Assembly: GCA_041628225.1 (NCBI GenBank)
Contig: JBFKPQ010000035.1
Coordinates: 1 to 19,861 of the forward strand
Source of the DNA: JBFKPQ01 sp041628225
GTDB taxonomy: Bacteria; Actinomycetota; Acidimicrobiia; Spongiisociales; JAENVV01
Reading direction: 5' to 3'
Length of the DNA stretch: 19,861 nucleotides
The translations under genes and the position numbers were made by a program. This document shows positions 1-7,065 of this stretch, one piece after another; positions within the stretch are counted from its first letter, which is position 1; each line of letters begins with the position of its first letter. The notes below the pieces were generated by a model. That model did not search any database and was not told the DNA's origin. It saw only the letters and a list, made by a program, of their open reading frames with translations.

Positions 1-286
1 AGGCGGCCTGTTCGTACGCGCCGGCGGCAAGGGCCGCCAGATAGTTCGTGACGTGTCGCTCCGCGTCCGTTTCGCTCCAGGCCACCGTGGACGGGTCGAT
101 CGTCGTCGTCGTGGTGGTGGTGGACGCCGGCTGCGAGGTCGGGGAAGTGGCTGGTACGGTCGTCGGAGCGGCGGTGGCGGTGGTGGCCACCGGGATGATG
201 GGCGGTGCCGGCGGCGACGGGTCGGTCGCGGTGCAGGCTCCGACGATGACGAGACTGGCGAGGATGACATGCCGCTTCATGCGCAT
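1..286 (-). CDS. Putative lipoprotein, N-terminal part, cut by left window edge
   Basis: The visible 93-95 residues begin with a short basic N-terminus, a hydrophobic stretch and a lipobox (V-I-V-G-A-C), so this is very likely an exported, lipid-anchored protein. After the cysteine comes a Pro/Ala/Thr-rich linker, including seven consecutive Thr codons, typical of a flexible tether between membrane and domain. A folded helical segment begins near the cut (W-S-E-T-D-A-E-R-H-V, then an Ala-rich helix). The ATG at 284-286 and the ATG at 278-280 are in frame (M-R-M-K-R); the second gives the more usual signal-peptide start, and neither has a clear ribosome site. It lies 30-36 bp after the winged-helix gene on the same strand and may belong to the end of that operon. 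Function cannot be told because the rest lies outside the window. Confidence 0.75.
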   Translation of the reverse strand, partial: MRMKRHVILASLVIVGACTATDPSPPAPPIIPVATTATAAPTTVPATSPTSQPASTTTTTTTIDPSTVAWSETDAERHVTNYLAALAAGAYEQAA

Positions 287-316
287 CTCAACGCCCGTCG
301 CGTCGTTTCGGTTCCG

Positions 317-1483
317 TCAGGCGGTGAGTTTCTTGTCGAGGTCCGTGCGGAACCGTGGTTTGATGCGTTCGTCGCCCAACCACTCGGCCAACGAGGCGGC
401 GTGCCGGTCGAGAAGGTCGCGATGGAGTGCGCCGACCTCGCGGGTGAGGTGGAGCACGATCTCACCGTCGGGGCGCTGCGCCCAGGCCCCCACGATCCGA
501 CCGTCGCACCATGCCGTGGCGCCGGCGTTGCCGTTGCGGTCGAACAGGAGTGGTTCGTGGTCGCCGAGGAGCCATCCCCGCTCCTTCCACCCCATGACCG
601 ATGGATCCAGCCCCGGGAGGAGTGCCACCCACGGTTCCGGCGCGTCGACCGGGTCGGTGTCGTCGGCGAGCAGGTACCCGTCCGTTCCGTCGAGGTCGAC
701 GGTGACGACGTCCAACTCGGCGAGAGCCGCCCTGGTCTTGGCGACGGTCCAGCCCGAGAACCACTTCAGGTCGGTGAACGTGCCCGGACCGTACGACCAC
801 AGCCATCGCCGGAGTAGTTCGACGGCGGCGTCTGCCTCGGTGTGGTGTTCGAGGTCTCGACCCAACCACTGCGATGTCGGAACCCAGCGGTACAGCGACG
901 ACTTCCACGTTCCCCTCGGTCTCCCGCGGATGATCCGTCCCTCGGTGGCGAGCAGGAACAGCACGCGGGTCGAGAGCCCGATCTGACCAGCCCACTTCGC
1001 GTCGCCGCCGAAGTGCAACCGGCCATCGAGTTCCGGTACGTGCGCCTTCAATTCGGCGGCCGTCGCTTCGCCGAGGTCGACGAGCGCGTCGAGCGTGCGC
1101 TGTTCGACATCCGCCAGCCACGCCGCGCCGTCGGCGGCCACGCCTTGATCCTCGAGCATCCGTATCAGGCGGGCGCGTTCGGGGCCACCGAGCGCCTTGG
1201 TGGCGGCGGCGTCGATGACCGCGGCGAGTCGGGGGGTCGTCACGAACATCGTGCGGCGCATGCCCAGCATGCGCACGAGCGTGCGGCGGTCGTACAGGGC
1301 GTCTTCGAGTTCGGTGCGGCCGAAGTCGGCGACCCTGGCGCGCGCCGACAGGTAGACGGTGACCGGGTCCGACGCGTGGAAGCCGACGAGGTCGTCGGCC
1401 ACGCCGGCGACGTCACGTCCGGGCGAAGCGAGGTGGTGCCGCACTCCGAGCCGGGCGCGTCGCTGTGCGACGTCGAACGTCAT
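317..1483 (-). CDS. Winged-helix DNA-binding protein, HTH_42 (YcaQ/AlkZ-like) superfamily
   Basis: A 388-residue protein matching the HTH_42 superfamily (COG3214), which includes the DNA glycosylases AlkZ and YcaQ/AlkX. The N-terminal region carries the family pattern G-x-x-x-x-D-P...Y-L-S-A-R-A-R (residues about 34-50), followed by an R-R-x-L-V-R-M-L-G-M-R-R-T-M-F segment, and the C-terminus ends in the usual R-F-x-T-D-L-D motif. As I recall, glycosylase members have Q-x-Q or Q-x-D near the first segment; here it reads G-F-H-A-S-D-P (34-40), so His and Ser replace the glutamines and glycosylase activity is not assured. The ATG overlaps the TGA of the upstream thioredoxin gene by 4 bp, so it is probably translationally coupled as the last overlapping gene of the Ccm operon, an odd partner. 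Family assignment is firm; biochemical role is unknown. Confidence 0.85.
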   Translation of the reverse strand: MTFDVAQRRARLGVRHHLASPGRDVAGVADDLVGFHASDPVTVYLSARARVADFGRTELEDALYDRRTLVRMLGMRRTMFVTTPRLAAVIDAAATKALGGPERARLIRMLEDQGVAADGAAWLADVEQRTLDALVDLGEATAAELKAHVPELDGRLHFGGDAKWAGQIGLSTRVLFLLATEGRIIRGRPRGTWKSSLYRWVPTSQWLGRDLEHHTEADAAVELLRRWLWSYGPGTFTDLKWFSGWTVAKTRAALAELDVVTVDLDGTDGYLLADDTDPVDAPEPWVALLPGLDPSVMGWKERGWLLGDHEPLLFDRNGNAGATAWCDGRIVGAWAQRPDGEIVLHLTREVGALHRDLLDRHAASLAEWLGDERIKPRFRTDLDKKLTA

Positions 1484-2058
1484 GGGGCGGGCTGCACGTC
1501 ACCGGTCTTCGTGACCGAGCCGCGGCCGGCTTCGACGTCGGCGACCGTGTCGAGGAGGAGTTGCTCGGTGGCGGGTCCGGTGATCTTGGCGGCGATGACG
1601 CCGTCACGATCGATGAAGAAGGTCTCGGGGATCCCGAACAGTCCGAACTCGATGGCGGCGCGCGTGGCGGGGTCGATGACATAGGCGGTGTGGGTAGACC
1701 GGCCGAGTTCGTCGAGGAACGCCTGGTCGTCGCCGGGATCGGACTGGTAGCTGATCTGGACGAAGGTCACGCCCTGGTCGGCGAGGGCATTCGAGACCGT
1801 CACGAGGGCCGGGTGCTCCTGGCGGCACGGCAGACACCACGATGCCCAGAAGTTCACGACCACGATGTCACCCCGAAGGTCCGCGAGGCGCAGCGCTCCT
1901 TCCTCCTCGAGGTAGGGCAGCTCGAGATCGGGGCCGGGCTGCCCGATCAGCGGGGAAGGGACCGTGCCGACCTCGTCACCGGCCAGTTGCACGGCGAGCA
2001 CCACCACCATCGCGATGAGACCGGCCACACCGATCCACGCCGCCGTGGTCAGCTTCAC
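1480..2058 (-). CDS. ccmG: CcmG/TlpA-type membrane-anchored thioredoxin
   Basis: A 192-residue protein with one N-terminal membrane anchor (about 8-27) and an extracytoplasmic thioredoxin fold. The active site is W-A-S-W-C-L-P-C (C75, C78), and the cis-proline loop is G-I-P-E-T-F (P144). The segment G-x-P-x-P-D-L-E-L-P near residue 40 matches the TlpA/ResA/CcmG (DsbE) group. In System I, CcmG reduces the apocytochrome CXXCH cysteines, directly or through CcmH, before haem attachment. The start is a GTG overlapping the TGA of the TPR gene (GTGA), and the stop overlaps the next gene (ATGA). Operon position is the argument for CcmG rather than a general TlpA; the sequence alone does not separate them. 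Confidence 0.88.
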   Translation of the reverse strand: MKLTTAAWIGVAGLIAMVVVLAVQLAGDEVGTVPSPLIGQPGPDLELPYLEEEGALRLADLRGDIVVVNFWASWCLPCRQEHPALVTVSNALADQGVTFVQISYQSDPGDDQAFLDELGRSTHTAYVIDPATRAAIEFGLFGIPETFFIDRDGVIAAKITGPATEQLLLDTVADVEAGRGSVTKTGDVQPAP

Positions 2059-2807
2059 GACCCGCTCCGGGCGGCCGCCAGCGCCTCGTCGACGAGTTGG
2101 CGCACTTCATCCGGTAGCTCCGTAGCCGCAACCCGCTCGAGATGGCTCACGGCCTCGCCACCCCGACCCGTATCGAGCAGGAGCAGGCCCAACAGCAGCT
2201 CGGCCTCCAAGTTGTCAGGATCGAGCTCGATCGCCCGACCCAGGTACTGCTCGCCGACCTCCGGCTCGCCCGATGCGTAGACCATCCAGCCGATGCGGGC
2301 CAGTGCCTCGCTCGCCTCGGGGGGCGTCGGGTTGTTGTCGAGCACGTCTTGGAACCACGGGAGGGCAGACTGGTAGTCGTCGGATTCGAAATAGCGTTCC
2401 GCCAGGGCCAGGCGCATGGCGTTGACCTGGGGTACGTCCCGGTTGGCCTCGATGGCGGCCGCCATGTCTTCGTTCGATATCGAGTCGAGGTCCATGGGTG
2501 TTTCCGCGCCGGTCCCCGTGATGAACCCACCTTGCCGTTCGGTCACCGCACGGGACGCGGCAAACGTGATGGCGCCGAACGCGACGACGATTGCCAGTGT
2601 TCCGGCGAACACCCGACGGCGTGAGCGCGCCACCTCGGTAGGGGCCTGGTCGCTTCCGAGGCCGGCTTCGGCCTCGGAGATCTCTGCGCGATAGATGTTG
2701 CGCAACCGCGCGGCGGTCTCGGCATCCAGTTCGCCGGCCAACTCTTGGAGGTCGACTTCGTTGAGGTCGGTCTGGGCCTGCGAGATGCGCTGGCGAGCGT
2801 CGGTCAT
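2055..2807 (-). CDS. CcmI-like TPR membrane protein
   Basis: With the ATG at 2805-2807 the product is 250 residues. That start overlaps the ccmH stop as ATGA; the frame stays open upstream but only through sequence coding for ccmH. Residues 1-60 form a charged helical region, 66-85 a transmembrane helix, and about 128-232 contain three tetratricopeptide-like repeats (for example A-x-x-R-Y-F-E-x-x-D-Y-x-x-A-L-P-W-F and A-I-E-L-D-P-D-N-L-E-A). In System I, CcmI has membrane segments plus a periplasmic TPR domain that holds apocytochrome c for the CcmF/H complex. Here a single TM follows about 65 N-terminal residues, which differs from the two-TM CcmI of alphaproteobacteria. Place and architecture support a CcmI-like apocytochrome chaperone; identity to CcmI is inferred. 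Confidence 0.8.
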   Translation of the reverse strand: MTDARQRISQAQTDLNEVDLQELAGELDAETAARLRNIYRAEISEAEAGLGSDQAPTEVARSRRRVFAGTLAIVVAFGAITFAASRAVTERQGGFITGTGAETPMDLDSISNEDMAAAIEANRDVPQVNAMRLALAERYFESDDYQSALPWFQDVLDNNPTPPEASEALARIGWMVYASGEPEVGEQYLGRAIELDPDNLEAELLLGLLLLDTGRGGEAVSHLERVAATELPDEVRQLVDEALAAARSGS

Positions 2808-3190
2808 GGCGTCTCCGACGGCCGGCGTCGCCCTGCGGCCAGCCAGACGCCGGCGGCCGCCAGCACGGCGGGCGCAGCCCACAGCACCCACGCCCCCGAC
2901 GCGTCGAGGATGATGCCCGGTCCGTAGCGGTCCGAGAAGAACCTCAGGATCTCGTCGTCGGTCGCCCCGGCGGCGATCTGCTCGGCGACGAGGTCCTGCA
3001 TGTCTCTCGCGTAGGTCGACGGCGACGCCCCGATCGGGGATCCTTCACACACCGGGCAGGCGATGCGCGCCGACAGATCCTCGAGGCGTTCGGCGTCGCT
3101 GGGCGCGTCGGCGGCGATACCCCACACGACGATGCCGGCCAGCGCCAGGGTCACCGCGGCCGAGACCGTCGCCCGCACCCGGTCACGCAT
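2804..3190 (-). CDS. ccmH: Cytochrome c-type biogenesis protein CcmH
   Basis: A 128-residue protein with an N-terminal membrane/signal segment (about 8-26), the CcmH redox motif (I-A-C-P-V-C-E-G-S, C45 and C48) followed by S-P-I-G-A-S, then the conserved helical part D-M-Q-D-L-V-x-E-Q-I-A-x-G-x-x-D-D-E-I and F-x-x-R-Y-G, and a C-terminal TM (about 101-120) with a short basic tail. CcmH reduces and presents apocytochrome cysteines to the CcmF haem lyase. The motif differs from the usual L-R-C-x-x-C-Q-N by having Pro after the first Cys and Glu-Gly after the second. The length fits a single CcmH domain without the fused TPR part of E. coli CcmH; the TPR function lies in the next gene. It overlaps ccmF by 8 bp and the TPR gene by 4 bp. 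Confidence 0.93.
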   Translation of the reverse strand: MRDRVRATVSAAVTLALAGIVVWGIAADAPSDAERLEDLSARIACPVCEGSPIGASPSTYARDMQDLVAEQIAAGATDDEILRFFSDRYGPGIILDASGAWVLWAAPAVLAAAGVWLAAGRRRPSETP

Positions 3191-5177
3191 GGACTCGTTC
3201 CCTCGTGGCGGCCCGCATCACGGTCGACCAGGCGCCGCCGAGAACGACCACCAGTCCGCCCAGCCATACCATCCACTGATAGGGGAACCACCAGACGTCC
3301 ATCGTCACCGCATCGCCGCCGATGCGGATGATCGTGAAATACAGATCGCCACTCGGCCGGGAGAGCACACCCGGGGTCGGCACGCGTTGGGTGGCGTACA
3401 CGTTGGCGCGGGGTTCGACGATGGCCACGAAATCGCCCTCTCGCTGCACCTCGATCCGTGCGCCGAGAACGTCGCGGTTGGGTTCCTGGCGCGAGAAGCC
3501 CGCGCGGTAGGTGAAATCGTATCCGGCCAGCGAGGCCGACTCGCCACGCTCGAGCAGAACCGTGGTCGTCGCCGAGAGGCCACCGGTCGTCGCGATGCCG
3601 ACCGCGAGGATGAGCACGCCGAGGTGAGCGATCTGCCCGCCCCAGAAACCGTGGTCGGAACGCAGCACGCCGACGATGGCGGGGCCGAGCCGGTCGTGGC
3701 GGGATCCCACCGTCTTCCGGGCGCTGACGATCAGGTGCCGCACGATGGCGGACGCCACGAACCCGGCGAGCGTGATCGTGATGATCGGCCATGCCTCACG
3801 GAGTCCGCCCAACACCGCCGCGGCACCGGCGGCGAGGCCCCATCGGACCGGACTGCGGAGTCGCTCCCACACCACGGCGGGGCGAGCCACCCGATAGGGC
3901 ATGAGGGGTCCGACGCCCATCGCCAGAATCAGCGTGAGGCCGAGCGGGACGGTGAACCGGTCGAAGAACGGCCGGCTGATGCCGACGGTCTGATCGCCGA
4001 ATGCCTCGACGAACAGTGGAAACAACGTGCCGGCGAGGACGACGAAGGCGATCACCGTCAGCAGGAGATTGTTGGCCAGGAAGGCACCTTCTCGGGAGAA
4101 CAACGACTCGAGTCTCGGGCTCTGTGCCACGTGGTCGGCGCGCAGGGCGAAGACGGCGAACGAAGCGACGAGGACCACGGCCAGGAACGCCAGCAGGGCC
4201 GGCCCGATCGCCGACTGCGTGAACGAATGCACCGAGGCGATCGTCCCGGAGCGGGTCAGAAAGGTTCCGAGGATGGTGAGGCTGAAGGCGGAGATCACGA
4301 GCACGAAGTTCCAGGCCTGCAGCATGCCGCGCCGCATCTGGACGAACGACGAGTGGATGAAGGCGGTCGCGGCCAACCAGGGGAGGAGCGACGCATTCTC
4401 GACCGGATCCCACGCCCAGTAGCCGCCCCACCCGAGCACCTCGTACGACCACCACGCTCCGAGCAGGATGCCGAGCGTCAGGAACGTCCACGTGATCAGC
4501 GTCCAGTGCTTGGTGCGCCGAGCCCACTCGATGCCGGGTTGACGCAGCACCAGCGCCGACATGGCGTAGGCGTAGGGCACGGTCAAGCCGACGTACCCGA
4601 TGTACAGCATCGGTGGATGCACGGCCATGAGGAGATGGTTCTGAAGCAGCGGGTTGGGTCCCAGACCGTCGGCCACCGCCACGGCCGATGCCCACGGCCA
4701 CGGACTCGATGCCACACAACTGGCACCTGCGATCTGGGTGCATACCTCGAACGGATTGGCGATGGTCGCCATCACGCCGAAAAAGAACACTGCCACGGCG
4801 CCGAGCACGGCCAGCGCCCCTTCGGCGAGACGGTCCGGCCGGTGCGCGTAGCTGCGGTGCACGAGCCAGGTGAACCCAGCCAGGACCAGGCCCCACAGCA
4901 CGATGCTGCCTTCGAGCGCCGCCCAGGCACTGGCGACCTTGAAGACCAACGGCGTCGTGGTGGCCGAGTTGTTGGCGATGTAGGCGATCGAGAAGTCGTC
5001 GCTGAGCAAACCGAGTTCGAGGGCCAGCATGGCACCGACGGCACCGCCGACGAGAGCCCGGGTGCCGCGCCGAAAACCCTCGGGCCGGGCGTCGACGCCG
5101 CGGAGCCCTTCGAACACCAACAGGATGGCGCCGGCGAGCGCAGCCAGCACGCCGACCTGGCCGAGAGCCCCGATCAC
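3183..5177 (-). CDS. ccmF: Cytochrome c haem lyase subunit CcmF
   Basis: A 664-residue polytopic membrane protein with the hallmarks of CcmF. It has P-N-P-L-L-Q-N followed by H-P-P-M-L-Y-I-G-Y (about 174-195, H187), then the tryptophan-rich WWD haem-handling segment around W-G-G-Y-W-A-W-D-P-V-E-N (about 250-261), then F-I-H-S-S-F-V-Q (H275). A large C-terminal extracytoplasmic region and a final TM follow. Length is normal for the family. CcmF accepts haem from holo-CcmE and ligates it to reduced apocytochrome together with CcmH. The ATG at 5175-5177 overlaps the ccmE stop by 4 bp, and the 3' end overlaps ccmH by 8 bp. The opposite strand carries very long open frames here, but they are shadows of this gene. 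Identification is very secure. Confidence 0.97.
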   Translation of the reverse strand: MIGALGQVGVLAALAGAILLVFEGLRGVDARPEGFRRGTRALVGGAVGAMLALELGLLSDDFSIAYIANNSATTTPLVFKVASAWAALEGSIVLWGLVLAGFTWLVHRSYAHRPDRLAEGALAVLGAVAVFFFGVMATIANPFEVCTQIAGASCVASSPWPWASAVAVADGLGPNPLLQNHLLMAVHPPMLYIGYVGLTVPYAYAMSALVLRQPGIEWARRTKHWTLITWTFLTLGILLGAWWSYEVLGWGGYWAWDPVENASLLPWLAATAFIHSSFVQMRRGMLQAWNFVLVISAFSLTILGTFLTRSGTIASVHSFTQSAIGPALLAFLAVVLVASFAVFALRADHVAQSPRLESLFSREGAFLANNLLLTVIAFVVLAGTLFPLFVEAFGDQTVGISRPFFDRFTVPLGLTLILAMGVGPLMPYRVARPAVVWERLRSPVRWGLAAGAAAVLGGLREAWPIITITLAGFVASAIVRHLIVSARKTVGSRHDRLGPAIVGVLRSDHGFWGGQIAHLGVLILAVGIATTGGLSATTTVLLERGESASLAGYDFTYRAGFSRQEPNRDVLGARIEVQREGDFVAIVEPRANVYATQRVPTPGVLSRPSGDLYFTIIRIGGDAVTMDVWWFPYQWMVWLGGLVVVLGGAWSTVMRAATRERVHA

Positions 5178-5572
5178 GATTCGTCCTCGTAGCCGTCGGG
5201 TGCTCGGTACTGCTCGTCGTGGCGCACGATGATCTGGGTCGCCACGAACTCGTCACCCGCCCACGCACCTTCGAGCAGCACGGAGATGTCGTCCTGGAAC
5301 AGTTCGGGCGGCGTGCGGGTCGATGAGACCGAGATGGACTCCGTTCCGTCCGTCACCTCGAAGCGCAGGATCCCGTCATCGGTGACCGAGCCGGGCACGA
5401 CGATGCCTGCCAGCCGGAAGACCTCGCCGTCGGGGAAGTCCGCTCGCTGTGCGACGGCTTCGTCGGGGAAGAGGTAGTACAGGGTGTTGTCCGCCAGCCC
5501 GCTCCACATGAGGTAGGCGCCGATGACGAGGAGCGCGCCGAGTGCCGGAACGACGAACAGCTTGTTGCGCAC
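5174..5572 (-). CDS. ccmE: Haem chaperone CcmE
   Basis: A 132-residue protein with one N-terminal TM anchor (about 5-25) and an extracytoplasmic OB-fold domain. Family landmarks are a D-N-T-L-Y-Y-L segment after the anchor, F-R-L-A-G-I-V-V-P-G-S-V, and the haem-binding end R-H-D-E-Q-Y (H118, Y122), close to the K-H-D-E-N-Y of E. coli CcmE, where the His binds haem covalently. It therefore belongs to the His-type, not the Cys-type found in some archaea and sulfate reducers. CcmE carries haem from the CcmABCD complex to CcmF. The start is the GTG at 5570-5572 (M-R-N-K-L), two bases after the ccmD stop; the end overlaps ccmF by 4 bp. The short acidic C-terminal tail is ordinary. Confidence 0.95.
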   Translation of the reverse strand: MRNKLFVVPALGALLVIGAYLMWSGLADNTLYYLFPDEAVAQRADFPDGEVFRLAGIVVPGSVTDDGILRFEVTDGTESISVSSTRTPPELFQDDISVLLEGAWAGDEFVATQIIVRHDEQYRAPDGYEDES

Positions 5573-5574
5573 GG

Positions 5575-5691
5575 TCAGCGCTCTCCGATGCGATCCCGCT
5601 GGGCGCGGTCCCTCCGGAGCAGGCCCACGAGATAGCCGGCGATGGCGACATACACGACCGCGAACGATGCCATGACCGCTAGTTCAGTCAC
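5575..5691 (-). CDS. ccmD: Small haem exporter protein CcmD (38 aa)
   Basis: Reading the minus strand between ccmC and ccmE gives a GTG-started frame of 38 residues: M-T-E-L-A-V-M-A-S-F, one transmembrane helix (about residues 4-24, containing F-A-V-V-Y-V-A-I-A-G-Y-L-V-G-L-L), then a strongly basic cytoplasmic tail (R-R-D-R-A-Q-R-D-R-I-G-E-R). This size, single TM with a central tyrosine and charged tail are exactly what is expected of CcmD, which associates with CcmABC and helps release haem-loaded CcmE. The start overlaps the ccmC stop by 8 bp and the stop lies 2 bp before the ccmE GTG, so the frame fills the gap perfectly. CcmD sequences are poorly conserved, so position and topology carry the call. 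Confidence 0.85.
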   Translation of the reverse strand: MTELAVMASFAVVYVAIAGYLVGLLRRDRAQRDRIGER

Positions 5692-6397
5692 GGTGGTCTC
5701 CGAGCGTCGGTGCGGTGATCGCCGACCCGGCGTGAGCTTCGGCGGCGCCGGCCCGTTGTGCGGCGGTGGCCAGCTGGCGGGTGCGCCACACCACGAAGGC
5801 GAGATAGACCAGCGAGAACGCCGCCACGTTGGTGAGCAGAGCCGTGATGGTCGAGGCGTCTTCGATCTTCCAGCCGCCCGGGGTCAACGTCTGGCGTTGG
5901 TGTAGTGACCGGTAGAGATTGACGGAGAAGTACACGAGCGGCACCTGCACGAAGGCGATGGCACCCAGGATCGAGCTGCGGCGGGCGCGATCCACCGGAT
6001 GGTCGGTGGCGTGTCGCAGCGCCAGGTAGCCGAGGTAGACGAAGAACATCAAGGCGGTGGATGCCATTCGTGGATCACCCCAGTCCCACGCCACGCCCCA
6101 GGTCACCTGGCCCCAGATCATCCCGGTGAGGAGCGACAGGGCGGTGAACAAGACACCCAGCTCGGCGGAGGCGGCGGCGAATCGGTCGAAGCCGAAGCGT
6201 TTGGTGGCCAGCCAACCGAGCGACCCGACGAGCGTGCCTCCGAACGCCAGGAACGCCACCCACGACGCCGGCACGTGCACGTGGATGATCCGCACGTACT
6301 CGCCCTGGATGGCGTCGGGTGGGGTTCCGGCGGCCAGCCAGAAACCGTAGCCGAGAGCTGCCAGTGCGATGGCCGTCAAGATGGTCCGGAGGTTCAT
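5684..6397 (-). CDS. ccmC: Haem handling membrane protein CcmC
   Basis: A 237-residue protein with about six transmembrane helices. Diagnostic features are I-H-V-H-V-P-A-S-W (H41), the tryptophan-rich segment W-G-V-A-W-D-W-G-D-P-R (about 100-110) and the second external histidine in Y-R-S-L-H-Q (H166). In CcmC the two histidines and the WWD segment hold haem so that it becomes covalently bound to CcmE. The usual segment is W-G-x-x-W-x-W-D-x-R; here there is Gly-Asp-Pro between the last Trp and Arg, a slight variant. The C-terminal tail (about 200-237) is longer, Ala-rich and probably cytoplasmic. The ATG at 6395-6397 overlaps the ccmB stop (ATGA), and the end overlaps ccmD by 8 bp. Confidence 0.96.
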   Translation of the reverse strand: MNLRTILTAIALAALGYGFWLAAGTPPDAIQGEYVRIIHVHVPASWVAFLAFGGTLVGSLGWLATKRFGFDRFAAASAELGVLFTALSLLTGMIWGQVTWGVAWDWGDPRMASTALMFFVYLGYLALRHATDHPVDRARRSSILGAIAFVQVPLVYFSVNLYRSLHQRQTLTPGGWKIEDASTITALLTNVAAFSLVYLAFVVWRTRQLATAAQRAGAAEAHAGSAITAPTLGDHRD

Positions 6398-7065
6398 GTC
6401 GAGGATTCTTGTAGCGGATGCGCCGTGAGCACGCCGACGATCGCCAGAGCCAGTACCGACGCGGTCATCACGAGTGCGGGCCCCACGATACCGTCCCCAC
6501 GGCGCAGTGCGTCCACGGCGCGGGCTGCGGGAACGAGCAGCGGCGCCGCCAGCGGCGCCACGAGCAACGGGGCGAGCGACATCCGGGCTCGGAGTCCGGC
6601 GGTCACGTCGACGACCAGCGTGCCGAGGAGCGCCAGCCCGGCGGCCGCCAGGATGGCGATCGGCACGAGCCAGCCCCAGGCCGGGATCGGACCGGGTGCA
6701 TAGAGCACGACCGTGGCGGGGGCCAACAGAGCCTCGAAGCCGAGGAGGAGCAAGGTGCTCGCAGCCACCCGGCCGGTGAAACGAGCGGCCGGGTCGACGC
6801 CGAGCAGCCGGATCGCCTCCCGCTGGGCCGTGGTCTCGGCCACGGATTGGCGGAACGTGACGAACATGCCGAACAGTACGGTGACGATCCAGAACATCCC
6901 CGGGCCGACATCGGCGAGCAGGTCGGCGTCGGCCGGTAGGGCCAGCGGCGCGAGAAACAGGGCCACGAGGCCGAACGGCAGCGTGATCCCGATCGCCTCG
7001 AACGTGCGCCCTTCGATGCGCAGGTCGCGGGCTGAGATCCGCAGTGCGTGACGCCAGAAGCTCAT
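6394..7065 (-). CDS. ccmB: Haem exporter membrane subunit CcmB
   Basis: With the ATG at 7063-7065 the product has 223 residues and about six TM helices. It starts M-S-F-W-R-H-A, followed by the family's opening pattern R-D-L-R-I-E-G-R-T-F-E-A-I, then F-R-Q-S-V-A-E-T-T-A-Q-R-E in the first cytoplasmic loop and a C-terminal half rich in Leu/Ala helices. CcmB is the permease partner of the CcmA ATPase in the complex that loads haem on CcmE and releases it. The frame is open for 33 codons upstream, but those codons lie inside ccmA and look like shadow sequence (Arg/Gly-rich), whereas this ATG overlaps the ccmA stop by 4 bp like the other junctions of the operon. Length matches CcmB. Confidence 0.94.
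   Translation of the reverse strand: MSFWRHALRISARDLRIEGRTFEAIGITLPFGLVALFLAPLALPADADLLADVGPGMFWIVTVLFGMFVTFRQSVAETTAQREAIRLLGVDPAARFTGRVAASTLLLLGFEALLAPATVVLYAPGPIPAWGWLVPIAILAAAGLALLGTLVVDVTAGLRARMSLAPLLVAPLAAPLLVPAARAVDALRRGDGIVGPALVMTASVLALAIVGVLTAHPLQESST

Noticed and set aside
100..126. GTC/GTG trinucleotide repeat, possible microsatellite or phase-variable tract
   Set aside because: It encodes the Thr-rich linker of the lipoprotein in mixed ACC and ACG codons and is too short and imperfect to argue for slippage.
53..817. Open frames on the plus strand over the lipoprotein and winged-helix genes
   Set aside because: Runs of Arg/Gly/Val arise from the Thr-codon repeat on the other strand; no domain, no ribosome site.
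2808..2891. N-terminal extension of the TPR protein
   Set aside because: The 28 extra residues are Arg/Gly/Ala-rich shadow of ccmH; the ATG at 2807 gives the same ATGA overlap as other operon junctions.
3063..5192. A 709-codon open frame on the plus strand
   Set aside because: It lies antisense to ccmF and ccmH, is dominated by Arg/Gly/His/Asp/Glu without recognisable domains, and is typical of the mirror frame of a high-GC gene.
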